A DNA stretch of 64,000 nt from Xylanibacter brevis ATCC 19188 (GTDB lineage: Bacteria > Bacteroidota > Bacteroidia > Bacteroidales > Bacteroidaceae), in assembly GCF_000621725.1 (NCBI RefSeq), contig NZ_JHXM01000001.1:75297-139296 (forward strand), in the 5' to 3' direction. This document shows, piece after piece, positions 34,337 through 42,570 of this stretch. Positions within the stretch are counted from its first letter, which is position 1. Each line of letters starts with the position of its first letter. The translations under genes and the position numbers were made by a program. The notes under the pieces are model-generated. The model had not been told where the DNA came from. It saw only the letters and a program-made list of their open reading frames with translations, and did no database searches.

Positions 34337-37300
34337 TTACATCTTATCTTCTTCTGCTGCCATAGGATAACTAAGAGAAATCTCCTTCGCCTTAGGACTT
34401 GAAGCACCTCTTACCAGAGGAGTATAGGCTTCTATGATATGGCGCCAGTCGTTATTACTCATACCAAGATAGCGTTCACCAAACGTTTTCTGGACCTCTA
34501 CTTGCAACTCGCCATTGCTGATGCTGATATCCATCTGCAGTCGGTCGAAGATAAGGTTGCGGACATCCCTGTCGTCTTCTACACTCTCCAACTTCCTGTA
34601 CGACATCATCAGTCCGCTATATACCGAATCAAACACGCGATTGTTGATTGCAGCCATAAAGTCAGGATTGTCTAGATAGTAACGGCAGAACTCAGTATTC
34701 TCGTTCAACATGCCAGCCACAATCATCATCAACGACGCAGCACATTGCTGCATAGCCGTTTCCCTATTGCTGTTCTTTGCAGCATTGACAAACGTCTCGT
34801 CTGCACGCAGACGCTCAGGCAACTCCTCCAATTGCTCTTTAGCCTTTTCCATATTGCTGAAGTGAAGACTATTCCATTCGTTCAGAATGTCGCTCAACTT
34901 CACCATGTCCGGATCCTGTGGACCTTGGGCTGTTCCCACGGGTATCGGCGCAATCTCAGAGTTCTTATTCTCCAGTTCTATCTTTTTCTCATCATTCTTT
35001 ATCAGGCGGTATTTATCAAAGTCGATAGACTTCAACAGTCCGTCCGTAAAGTCCTCGCCCATCAGCTTTGGCAGTTTGTGTACGAGCAATGAGAAATAGG
35101 TGTCTAGCATTTCCCACTCCGTACTCTTAAAGGGCATAACAGCTGCGATGAAGGGATAGGTGCGCATGAACGCCTTGATACTGCTCTTCGTAGTTATCTG
35201 CGTATTCTCGTTAAGTGTCTTGAATCGTTCCACCGCTTTGTTCACTATCGGGTCGAGCATGTCTCTTGGCGCATTGCTCCAATACTTCTCGTTCAGATCC
35301 CTCACCTCTTCCTCTGTATAGATGTTGGCCTCTTCTATCTGCATCAGCAAATCATTCAATTTATTGGGGTCTGTTTCCTTTGAGAGAATGGTGGTCTTGT
35401 AGAACCGCTGGAACGACTTCTGTATATCATCAGCCTCGTTAGCGAAGTCCAGTACAAAGGTATCACGCTTCTTAGGATGACAACGATTCAAGCGTGAAAG
35501 GGTCTGCACTGCCTTTACATCGGTCAGTACCTTGTCCACATACATTGTGTGCAGTAATGGCTGGTCATAGCCCGTTTGGAACTTGTCTGCCACCACCAGT
35601 ATGCGATATGGATCGTGCTCCATATTCTCCTCAATATCCTTTGAGGGAAAGCCGTTGATGTCTGCTTCGGTCACATCCTTTCCACCATAGTTCTTAGAAC
35701 CTGAGAAGGCTACGATAGCCTTGTATGGGCTCTTGCGTTCCTTCAGCAGGCGCATTATCTCATAATAGAACTCGATGGCTCTGACTATGCTACTTGTCAC
35801 GACCATTGCCCTAGCTTGTCCGCCCACCTTTCCTTTGTCAATCACCTGCGTATGGAAGTGTTCCACAATGATGTTGGCCTTCTGTTGAATCGTCTCCGGT
35901 CTACCCTCCACAAAGGCGCGCAACTTCTTCATAGCCTCCTTCTTGTCGAACATGGGGTCATTTTCCACTGCCTTTACTATTTTATATAAAGAGGTATATG
36001 TGGTATAGTGCGCCAATACGTCCATGATGAAGCCCTCTTCTATGGCTTGCTTCATGGTGTATTCGTGAAAGGGTTTATGTCCTACCTCTCCGTCTGGCCG
36101 TTGGAAGGGTGTGCCAAACATCTGCAGCGTTTTGTTCTTGGGCGTAGCCGTGAAAGCATAGTAGTTGGCATTCTTCACCATCTTGCGTCCCTCAATGATT
36201 GCCAGCAATCTTTCTTCCAAATCCATATCGTCATCGCCTGCATTACCACTCAAGGCGATGTTCATCTTGGCACTCAGCGAACCGTTCTGACTGCTGTGCG
36301 CCTCGTCGATAATGATGCCAAAGCGCTTGTGTTTCAGTTCACCGCCGATAGCCTCCAAGATGTATGGGAACTTATGAACAATGGTGATGATAATCTTCTT
36401 GCCACTCTCCAGATGTTCCCTCAACGACTGAGCACTATCTGCCCAAGCCACCAAGTTCTGCAGACGCTTAAAGGCCACGATGTTGTTCTTTATCTGCGTA
36501 TCCAAGTTCACGCGGTCGGTCACCACAATCACACTGTCAAGCAAAGCCTGAGTACCATCCAGCAATCCCACCAGCTGATAAGCCAGCCACGTAATAGAGT
36601 TCGACTTGCCAGAACCTGCAGAGTGCTGAATCAAGAACCGTTGTCCTACACCCTTGGCTTTTGTCTCTGCCAACAGTTTTCTGACGCAGTCCAACTGGTG
36701 GTAGCGAGGCCATATCACGCTTTGCTTCTCTGTATTGGTCTTAGGGTCGAATTTCTTCACCACCTGAGCATAATTCTCGATGATGTCAGAAAGCGAATGT
36801 TTCTCCAGTATCTCTTCCCAAAGATAAGCGGTGCGAACTCCATTCGGATTGACAGGGTTTCCTGCTCCACCATTCACACCCTTATTGAAAGGCAGGAACC
36901 ACGAACTCTTGCCGCTGAGCCAAGTACACATCTTGATATCATCATCATCTACCGCAAAGTGTACGGCACAGCGCTTTGGTGCCAGCAAAGGGTCTTTAGG
37001 GTCTCTGTCTGTCTGGTATTGCTTCACGGCATTCTCAACCGTCTGCCCTGTATAGTGGTTCTTCAGTTCCATGGTGATCAGAGGCAGACCGTTCAGCGAC
37101 ACCATCAAGTCAATGCGATTGTCATTCTCCTTGCTATATGCCAACTCCTTGGTGATGCAGAAAATGTTTTTCCTGTATAGCTCCTGTGCCGTCGGGTTCA
37201 GTTCAGATGGCAATGGGTAGTACATGTCGAAGAGTTCTGATATATAGCGAAAGCCCTTGCGCAGCACATCCGTCACGCCACGATTAGCCAATTGTTTGGC

Positions 37301-37522
37301 CAACTCCATAAAGAACCTGCGTTCAGATATAGCATTGCTAAAACATGCCGTATTCTCCACTTTCAGCCTTTGCGTAGAAAGCAGGAAACGCTTCACTCGC
37401 TCCGTATCCAGAGCATAGTCTTTCACGTAGTCATTGCTCGCGCCCTCTTCATATCCCTGCTTGTCTCTCAGGTAAGCAAGAATCATGTCTTCGAGGTTCA
37501 TTTCACTTACATTTGTCGGCAT
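34337..37522 (-). CDS. hsdR: Type I restriction enzyme R subunit (HsdR)
   Basis: HsdR is the DNA-translocating motor and nuclease of type I restriction systems. The 1061-residue product has the N-terminal nuclease domain (NDNRIDLMVSLNGLPLITMELKN, with Asp and the Glu-Leu-Lys pair near residue 140), then the helicase domains: P-loop HSAGSGKSNSITW near 303, DEAHSSQNG near 407, FTATPKNKTLQMFG, and DKFQTGYDQPLLHTMYVDK. It has full family length and no visible lesion. It follows hsdM-S and a small gene on the same strand. Its end abuts a copy of the asnB tail, showing that the island was joined to the asnB 3' end. Confidence 0.96.
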   Translation of the reverse strand: MPTNVSEMNLEDMILAYLRDKQGYEEGASNDYVKDYALDTERVKRFLLSTQRLKVENTACFSNAISERRFFMELAKQLANRGVTDVLRKGFRYISELFDMYYPLPSELNPTAQELYRKNIFCITKELAYSKENDNRIDLMVSLNGLPLITMELKNHYTGQTVENAVKQYQTDRDPKDPLLAPKRCAVHFAVDDDDIKMCTWLSGKSSWFLPFNKGVNGGAGNPVNPNGVRTAYLWEEILEKHSLSDIIENYAQVVKKFDPKTNTEKQSVIWPRYHQLDCVRKLLAETKAKGVGQRFLIQHSAGSGKSNSITWLAYQLVGLLDGTQALLDSVIVVTDRVNLDTQIKNNIVAFKRLQNLVAWADSAQSLREHLESGKKIIITIVHKFPYILEAIGGELKHKRFGIIIDEAHSSQNGSLSAKMNIALSGNAGDDDMDLEERLLAIIEGRKMVKNANYYAFTATPKNKTLQMFGTPFQRPDGEVGHKPFHEYTMKQAIEEGFIMDVLAHYTTYTSLYKIVKAVENDPMFDKKEAMKKLRAFVEGRPETIQQKANIIVEHFHTQVIDKGKVGGQARAMVVTSSIVRAIEFYYEIMRLLKERKSPYKAIVAFSGSKNYGGKDVTEADINGFPSKDIEENMEHDPYRILVVADKFQTGYDQPLLHTMYVDKVLTDVKAVQTLSRLNRCHPKKRDTFVLDFANEADDIQKSFQRFYKTTILSKETDPNKLNDLLMQIEEANIYTEEEVRDLNEKYWSNAPRDMLDPIVNKAVERFKTLNENTQITTKSSIKAFMRTYPFIAAVMPFKSTEWEMLDTYFSLLVHKLPKLMGEDFTDGLLKSIDFDKYRLIKNDEKKIELENKNSEIAPIPVGTAQGPQDPDMVKLSDILNEWNSLHFSNMEKAKEQLEELPERLRADETFVNAAKNSNRETAMQQCAASLMMIVAGMLNENTEFCRYYLDNPDFMAAINNRVFDSVYSGLMMSYRKLESVEDDRDVRNLIFDRLQMDISISNGELQVEVQKTFGERYLGMSNNDWRHIIEAYTPLVRGASSPKAKEISLSYPMAAEEDKM

Positions 37523-37639
37523 TGTCTTTATCTTGTTTTATTAACGTCTTAATTCTAATCAAGACAATAGCGACACAAGAAAGCGATTATTGCTTTTGAT
37601 ACAACCTTAAAGGTTTTCGCTCTGATGAGCGGATACTAA

Positions 37640-37888
37640 TTAGTCGAGCCATTTCGCAAACATTGTTTTAAACTCGCCCATAGAAACGACTTCTCCACGC
37701 TCTACTTCAGCCAATTCTTCCTCAATATCAGAAGTGACCTGCAAAGTCCCATCAACTATGTTAGCATGGTCAACGGTTTCGGGCATTTCATAGTCTGTAA
37801 CCATTGCTGTAGCAGCAACAGCTTCACCAGCCGTCATCACTTTGCCGTCCTCTTCGTCAATCCTTGGGTATGGTTTACTCTCTTTCAT
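37640..37888 (-). CDS. Small acidic protein of unknown function in the hsd locus
   Basis: The 82-residue product starts MKESKPYPRIDEEDGKVMTA and is acidic, with EIEEELAEVERGEV-like runs and a basic end (FKTMFAKWLD). I do not recognise a family; size, acidity and place suggest an antitoxin-like or regulatory partner, but that is a guess. The frame is open to 37951, but a full promoter (TTTG, 20 bp, TATCTTTG at 37908-37939) puts transcription start near 37900, so the ATG at 37888 is chosen. It lies between hsdM-S and hsdR. A 3' fragment of a second copy remains at 33056-33120. Confidence 0.7.
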   Translation of the reverse strand: MKESKPYPRIDEEDGKVMTAGEAVAATAMVTDYEMPETVDHANIVDGTLQVTSDIEEELAEVERGEVVSMGEFKTMFAKWLD

Positions 37889-37907
37889 TTGCGTTCTTAT
37901 CTTGGGG

Positions 37908-37939
37908 CAAAGATACGACCAATAATCGAGAATTCCAAA
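37908..37939 (-). promoter_or_regulatory. Promoter of the small gene in the hsd locus
   Basis: On the minus strand TTTG (37936-37939) and TATCTTTG (37908-37915) are 20 bp apart, a full consensus. Confidence 0.8.
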
Positions 37940-38013
37940 GATTTCTATCATTTTCTTGTGCCACTATGTCAAAGACCTCTTTTCTTGCACAGCTTTTCAG
38001 CCATACCTTGATT

Positions 38014-40542
38014 TTATATCATTTCGTTTTGTACGTTCACTTGTCCTGTTACGCAGTCGGCAATGAGTCGCTGCTTATATTCTTTCAAATAGTCTATTTC
38101 TGATTGTAGCTCAGAAGCAAGTTTATCTATCTTCTCGCACTTCTCTTCGATATAGGCAACTATGGATTGCTGCTCGTTGATAGGTGGTAGTGGAACAAAG
38201 ATATTTCTCATTTCACTATATCTTGTTGTCCATAAATCAGCAACGATACCACGACCTATTCTATAATATTCTTCTATGTAGTCATTACTTCTGAAAAGGT
38301 GATGAAAGTATTGTACCTCAATATTCTCGCGAGGTGATAATACTATATTGATTAGTGATACAGAGCCTGTATAAGGGGAAACGCCACAAGAACCCTTTCT
38401 GTCAGAACGAGAGTTTACAACAAAATCGTTCTTGCATACTTTCTTGCGATTATCTCCATTGTCTGTTTTTACTGCAGTATCAAGTTGTGGAGTTATACCT
38501 TGCTTTGAGACTGAAAGTGCTGGATATTCTTTATCAGAAACTTTCTCCCTTCTTTCAATAAACAACGAACCAATCTTCTTTACTTCCCAATGCTCTGGTA
38601 TTTCCCCAATCCACGAGATGCCACTATCCTTCATCTTCGCATCAGGATTCAAGCCTTTTGTGACTGCATCGGCAATATCTTCTTTAATAGAAAGGATTTC
38701 GTTCAACAATCCATCTGTGCGTTCCTCTATGCCACGAATATCCTGGCTGATTTCGTCGATAGTACGCAGCTGCTTGGGCTTATAGAAATATTTGGTGAAT
38801 GAGAGTTCATAGCCTGTCTCGACACTCTTCATGTCGATGATAGCATCTGGAGAATATGGCTTGATTTCATTCTCAAAGAAACCTTCTATGCCTCCTTCAT
38901 AGCGGAAAGGTATAATCTCAACATCCTTGCTCTTCTTATCTATCACAGGAACTCCTTTCTTCATGACGATGTTGCCCTGCTCATCACGCTGTGGCTGATA
39001 GACTTTCACACTCCAGTAACCAAACTCGTTGTTAGGGAATATCTTGCTTTGAGGTGTCTCTTTGAAGTCCATCAGCAGCTTCATAATCTGAGCACGGTCT
39101 GTATCAGAAGTCTCGCAGTTCTTCTCACCTAAGTTCTTACGCAAAGGTGTTTTTATCTCTGTAGCATCAATGAGCTGCACAAAGCCCTTACGACGCTCCT
39201 CTTTCCTGTTCGTAACAACCCAAATAAAGGTGCCGATACCCGTGTTATAGAAGTCTTTTTCAGGCATAGCAATGATGGCTTCGAGCAGGTCGTTTTCGAT
39301 GATATACTGACGCAAGTTGCTGGCACCACTTCCTGCATCGCCCGTAAAGAGCGAAGAGCCATTGTGCACTTCCACAATACGGGTGCCAAGTGCTGTATCT
39401 TCACGCATACGGGAAAGGTTGTTGGCAAGGAACATCATCTGCGCATCGCCAATATCGGGAATAAAAGAGAGTTCCTTGCCCTCACTATCAAGTACTGTAA
39501 AACGACTGTCGGTAAACTTCTTCTTCTCGTTCTCGCCCAAGCCGCGTTTCTTCAAGTCCTCTTTCCAAGGCGTGCCAAAAGGAGGATTCGAAATACAGAA
39601 ATCGAAGGTTTCGCCAGCATGACCGTCGCGACTGATAGTGCTGTCGAAAGCGATATACTCGCGTGGCTCTATTCCGTGCTGATACTGGAACGACTTGATG
39701 TTTTCTGAAATCATCAGGTCAGCCTTGCAAGTAGCAAAGGTATCGGGCTGCAACTCCTGTCCGAAGATATTGACATGCACGTTCTTGCCCCGTTCATGGG
39801 CTATCTCCAAGATACGATCCTGAGCGATGGTTAGGATGCCACCCGTGCCGCATGCACCGTCGTAGATGTGATAGGTGTTGTCGGTAATCTTGTCGGCAAT
39901 AGGCAGTACGGCGAGGTCGGCCAGCAGTTTCACATAGTCACGGGGCGTGAAGTGTTCACCCGCCTCGGTCACATTGTTTTCCTCGTTGAACTTACGAAGC
40001 AGTTCCTCGAAGATAGTTCCCATCGTGTGGTTGTCGAGTCCTGGCAGGCGCACATTGCCATTATCATCTAGTACAGGTTTATTAGAAAGGTTTATCTTGT
40101 CGTCTGTAAACTTCTCGATGATACTGCCCAGTCGTTCAGCCTCTGTCAGATTATCCACCATCTGGCGCAGGTGGAACTTGTCGATGATGTCCTGCACATC
40201 CTTGCTGAAGCCATTCAGATAGTCAATGAAGTTCATCTTCAGGCGCAGAGGGTCGGTTTCGCTTTTCAGCGTCTTCATGGTGAACTTCGACGTGTTGTAG
40301 AAAGGATAGTTCGTTACAGTATATAGGATGGGGTCTTGATTCTGTATGTTGTTTGCATCTAGCATTTGCTTTCGCTTTAGCAGTTGCTCCTTGGTGGGTT
40401 CCAACAATACATCAATACGACGTAGCACCATCATGGGCATAATGATTTTCTTATACTCACCTTTTTCGAAGGCATACACCAAAACATCTGTTGCAATGTT
40501 CCAGATGAACGAGAACAGTTGATTATATTGACTTTGATTCAT
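38014..40542 (-). CDS. hsdM: Type I modification methyltransferase HsdM fused to a single-TRD HsdS
   Basis: The 842-residue protein joins both parts of a type I methyltransferase. Residues 1 to about 640 are HsdM: the N-terminal helical domain (FSFIWNIATDVLVYAFEKGE), the SAM-binding motif DGACGTGGILTIA near 230 and the N6-adenine catalytic motif NPPFGTPW near 319. Residues from about 645 are HsdS-like: DSGISWIGEIPEHWEVKKIG opens a target recognition domain, and PLPPINEQQSIVAYIEEKCEKIDKL begins the coiled spacer. Only one recognition domain is present, where classical HsdS has two, and no separate hsdS is seen. Two fused subunits would then be expected to read a symmetric site. It is upstream of the small gene and hsdR. 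Confidence 0.93.
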   Translation of the reverse strand: MNQSQYNQLFSFIWNIATDVLVYAFEKGEYKKIIMPMMVLRRIDVLLEPTKEQLLKRKQMLDANNIQNQDPILYTVTNYPFYNTSKFTMKTLKSETDPLRLKMNFIDYLNGFSKDVQDIIDKFHLRQMVDNLTEAERLGSIIEKFTDDKINLSNKPVLDDNGNVRLPGLDNHTMGTIFEELLRKFNEENNVTEAGEHFTPRDYVKLLADLAVLPIADKITDNTYHIYDGACGTGGILTIAQDRILEIAHERGKNVHVNIFGQELQPDTFATCKADLMISENIKSFQYQHGIEPREYIAFDSTISRDGHAGETFDFCISNPPFGTPWKEDLKKRGLGENEKKKFTDSRFTVLDSEGKELSFIPDIGDAQMMFLANNLSRMREDTALGTRIVEVHNGSSLFTGDAGSGASNLRQYIIENDLLEAIIAMPEKDFYNTGIGTFIWVVTNRKEERRKGFVQLIDATEIKTPLRKNLGEKNCETSDTDRAQIMKLLMDFKETPQSKIFPNNEFGYWSVKVYQPQRDEQGNIVMKKGVPVIDKKSKDVEIIPFRYEGGIEGFFENEIKPYSPDAIIDMKSVETGYELSFTKYFYKPKQLRTIDEISQDIRGIEERTDGLLNEILSIKEDIADAVTKGLNPDAKMKDSGISWIGEIPEHWEVKKIGSLFIERREKVSDKEYPALSVSKQGITPQLDTAVKTDNGDNRKKVCKNDFVVNSRSDRKGSCGVSPYTGSVSLINIVLSPRENIEVQYFHHLFRSNDYIEEYYRIGRGIVADLWTTRYSEMRNIFVPLPPINEQQSIVAYIEEKCEKIDKLASELQSEIDYLKEYKQRLIADCVTGQVNVQNEMI

Positions 40543-40599
40543 AGTCTATGCAATATTGTTTTAGGCAGCACACTCGTCATCGGTATTGTTACAGGCTCA

Positions 40600-40880
40600 A
40601 AAAAAAAGACTAGGGCCTCCAGACACAGAAAAAGCGTAGAACGCTACTTACCCATATCTGGAGGCCCTAGGAAAGCCCATATACCCTGATAAGTCGTGCC
40701 TACGCTATCGCATAGGCATCAATCTTGTCATTTGGATATATCTATCTTGTGAATTTCCTAGGTTCCCAGATATTACCAACAACATTAATGCTGTATTAAT
40801 CTTCCTCAAAAATCATACCGCCACCCTGCGCTCAGGGAACAGGCCGTGGCTTTTACCGTTTACGGTGCATCGGCGATACT
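40600..40880 (-). ncRNA. Candidate structured RNA upstream of hsdM-S
   Basis: On the minus strand a TATCTTTG box (40886-40893) is followed by about 280 nt that fold well. A 7-bp stem TATCGCC/GGCGGTA encloses hairpins ACCGT/ACGGT and CCCTG/CAGGG. Further on, GCCTATGC/GCGTAGGC has a GATA loop. The end is a 14-bp hairpin CTAGGGCCTCCAGA/TCTGGAGGCCCTAG followed by TCTTTTTTTTT, a strong terminator. It ends about 60 bp before hsdM-S on the same strand, so it is either a free small RNA or an attenuated leader. I do not recognise the family. Confidence 0.6.
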
Positions 40881-40885
40881 TGTTG

Positions 40886-40893
40886 CAAAGATA
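40886..40893 (-). promoter_or_regulatory. -7 promoter box of the candidate RNA
   Basis: The minus strand has TATCTTTG; no TTTG is present at the -33 position. Confidence 0.5.
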
Positions 40894-41061
40894 CAAATAA
40901 TTCTGATAATATGGTGTGTTTGGGAGAAATTAAATTTGAAATAGGACGTCTTACGCTGCCAAATGATGAACCTGTACCCCTGCTCCAACGGTATTTATAA
41001 TATATAAAGGTATATAGACACTGAAGGGGCTGCACGATGATACCACTGGTTTTACTCGACA

Positions 41062-41369
41062 AAAGGGATGGAATGGTGGGGCTATTTCGGCCCAGAAGAA
41101 GGGAGAAATGGGTGCTTTCAGAATGTAATACGGGAAGTATGGGATTTATTCTAGACTCTGGAATGAACGATTCTAGAGTCTGGAAGAGGGGAATCTAGAC
41201 TCTGGAATGGAGCGGTCTAGACTTTAGATCTGGGCGTTCTAGAGTCTAGAACGGATGCAAAAGTGGCACTATTGCATGGTAAAAGTGGCACTATTGGGAG
41301 TTCTTTGTGGCACTATTAGGGCACTAAAGTGATGTTTGGGGATGGTCCTTGCGACATTATGACTGGCCG
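41062..41369. repeat. 22-bp phased repeat array B
   Basis: CTAG-type units start at 41150, 41172, 41194, 41216 and 41238 (CTAGACTCTGG or CTAGAGTCTGG/CTAGAGTCTAG). The AGTGGCACTATTG units follow in the same 22-bp phase at 41260, 41282 and 41304, with a weaker AAAGTGATGTTTGG unit at 41326. In-phase weak units precede at 41062 (AAAGGGATGGAATGG) and 41106 (GGGTGCTTT, as in array A at 15582). The last in-phase unit runs into the 3' end of the gene at 41357. The layout copies array A, but the CTAG core is a different sequence. Confidence 0.85.
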
Positions 41370-42274
41370 CCAGACTTCAGCTTTTGAAGATACTCGGACG
41401 GCGAACAGCCTTTGTGCTTCTTGAAGTAGCGCGAGAGGTGGGCCTGCGACGAGAAGCCCAGGCGCTGGGCAATGTCTTTGAGGGGACGATGGGTGGAGGT
41501 GAGCAGCGAGGTGATCTCGCTGATGATGCGCTCGTCGATGATGGCTTTGGGCGAGCGGTTGGCGGTGCGACGCGTCACCTGCCCCAGGTAGCGGGCGCTG
41601 ACATTAAGCTGTTCGGCATAGAAAGCCACGTCGGCATAGCGGTGGAAATAGCGCTCGACGGTGGCTAGGAACTGATTGTAGAGTTCGTCGCTGCGGGTGT
41701 TGCCTTCGGCATAGTCGGCAGGCAGCGTACGGAGATAGGTCTGAGCATGGAGCATAGCGTCGGCCTCCGTTTCGCCCAGACTGAGATAGTAGGCCAGGGC
41801 CGAGGCCAACTGGTTGGCATGTCCGTGACGACGAGGGCCAGGGGGCAGGTCGGAAGGCGAGAGGATGATGGTGCACAGGGGCATCAGCAGGCGCTGGATG
41901 ACTTCATAGACGCGCGGCAGCACCAGCAGTTCGCCCTTGGCAGAATGCAGCACTGGGGCGTAGATGACATGCTGGGGGCGGTATTTGCTCAGCACGCCGG
42001 CCAGCACTTCTACCACGTCTGTGCGGCGCAGCAGACCGATCTTGACGATTTGAGGCTGAAGGTCATTGACGATGGCCTCTACCTGCTGCTGAACGACAGC
42101 GGCGGGCAGGTCGTAGAACTCCTGAATACCCAGCGTGTTCTGCACCGTGATCGACGTGATGACTGATGCCGCCTTGCCTCCCAGCGCATGTATCAGCTGG
42201 ATATCGGCCTGGACGCCCGACCAGCCAGTGCCGTCGCTACCGGTGATGGTCAGTATGGTCTGTCTGTTGTTCAT
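41357..42274 (-). CDS. Degenerate ThiD-type kinase domain fused to AraC-type DNA-binding domain
   Basis: The 305-residue protein starts MNNRQTILTITGSDGTGWSG. Residues 1 to about 195 follow the hydroxymethylpyrimidine kinase (ThiD) fold: GSDGTGWSGVQADIQ, IGLLRRTDVVEVL, and ASALAYYLSLGETEADAM. The usual GTGC anion-hole motif before that last helix is replaced by PRRHGHAN, so phosphoryl transfer looks unlikely. Residues from about 205 are an AraC-type double helix-turn-helix (FYAEQLNVSARYLGQVTR, DIAQRLGFSSQAHLSRYFKKH). The likely role is a transcription regulator using the kinase fold to sense a pyrimidine or pyridoxal-like ligand. Target genes are unknown. Confidence 0.85.
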   Translation of the reverse strand: MNNRQTILTITGSDGTGWSGVQADIQLIHALGGKAASVITSITVQNTLGIQEFYDLPAAVVQQQVEAIVNDLQPQIVKIGLLRRTDVVEVLAGVLSKYRPQHVIYAPVLHSAKGELLVLPRVYEVIQRLLMPLCTIILSPSDLPPGPRRHGHANQLASALAYYLSLGETEADAMLHAQTYLRTLPADYAEGNTRSDELYNQFLATVERYFHRYADVAFYAEQLNVSARYLGQVTRRTANRSPKAIIDERIISEITSLLTSTHRPLKDIAQRLGFSSQAHLSRYFKKHKGCSPSEYLQKLKSGGQS

Positions 42275-42296
42275 CTCATTTTCCTTTTCTTGGTTA

Positions 42297-42332
42297 AAAT
42301 GAAAAGTGCCGCAAAGTTTCCCTTGCAGCACT
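42297..42332 (-). terminator. Terminator between tRNA-Leu and the ThiD-AraC gene
   Basis: The minus strand has AGTGCTGCAAG pairing with CTTTGCGGCACT, followed by TTTTCATTTT. Confidence 0.8.
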
Positions 42333-42352
42333 CCATGCTTCTTGAGCTTTTG

Positions 42353-42434
42353 TACCCAGACCCGGGGTCGAACCGGGACGGGTTGCCCCACTGGTGTTTG
42401 AGACCAGCGCGTCTACCGATTCCGCCATCTGGGC
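42353..42434 (-). tRNA. tRNA-Leu (CAA)
   Basis: An 82-nt class II tRNA: acceptor GCCCAGA with TCTGGGT and discriminator A; anticodon stem CTGGT/ACCAG with loop CTCAAAC giving anticodon CAA; a long variable arm GTGGGGCAACCCGT; T arm CCCGG/CCGGG with TTCGACC. No CCA is encoded. A TATCTTTG promoter precedes it. Confidence 0.96.
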
Positions 42435-42448
42435 TCTTAAAGCGGGTG

Positions 42449-42456
42449 CAAAGATA
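42449..42456 (-). promoter_or_regulatory. -7 promoter box of tRNA-Leu
   Basis: The minus strand has TATCTTTG, 15 bp before the tRNA 5' end. Confidence 0.65.
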
Positions 42457-42570
42457 CAACATTTTTTTCATTCCCGCAAAATATTCTGAAAAAATCTGCA
42501 TTTTACTTGGTGCTATCATGATTATTTTGTATCTTAGCACCCAGGAATCATAAACTTTCTAATCTGATGT

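Noticed and set aside
36008..37180. A 390-codon plus-strand open frame
   Set aside because: It is antisense to hsdR, which has intact nuclease and helicase motifs.
40853..41062. A 69-codon minus-strand open frame
   Set aside because: It overlaps the promoter and 5' end of the candidate RNA and has no protein-like features.
42275..42460. Possible TPP riboswitch ahead of the ThiD-AraC gene
   Set aside because: The folded sequence there is tRNA-Leu(CAA) followed by its terminator; no TPP consensus is present.
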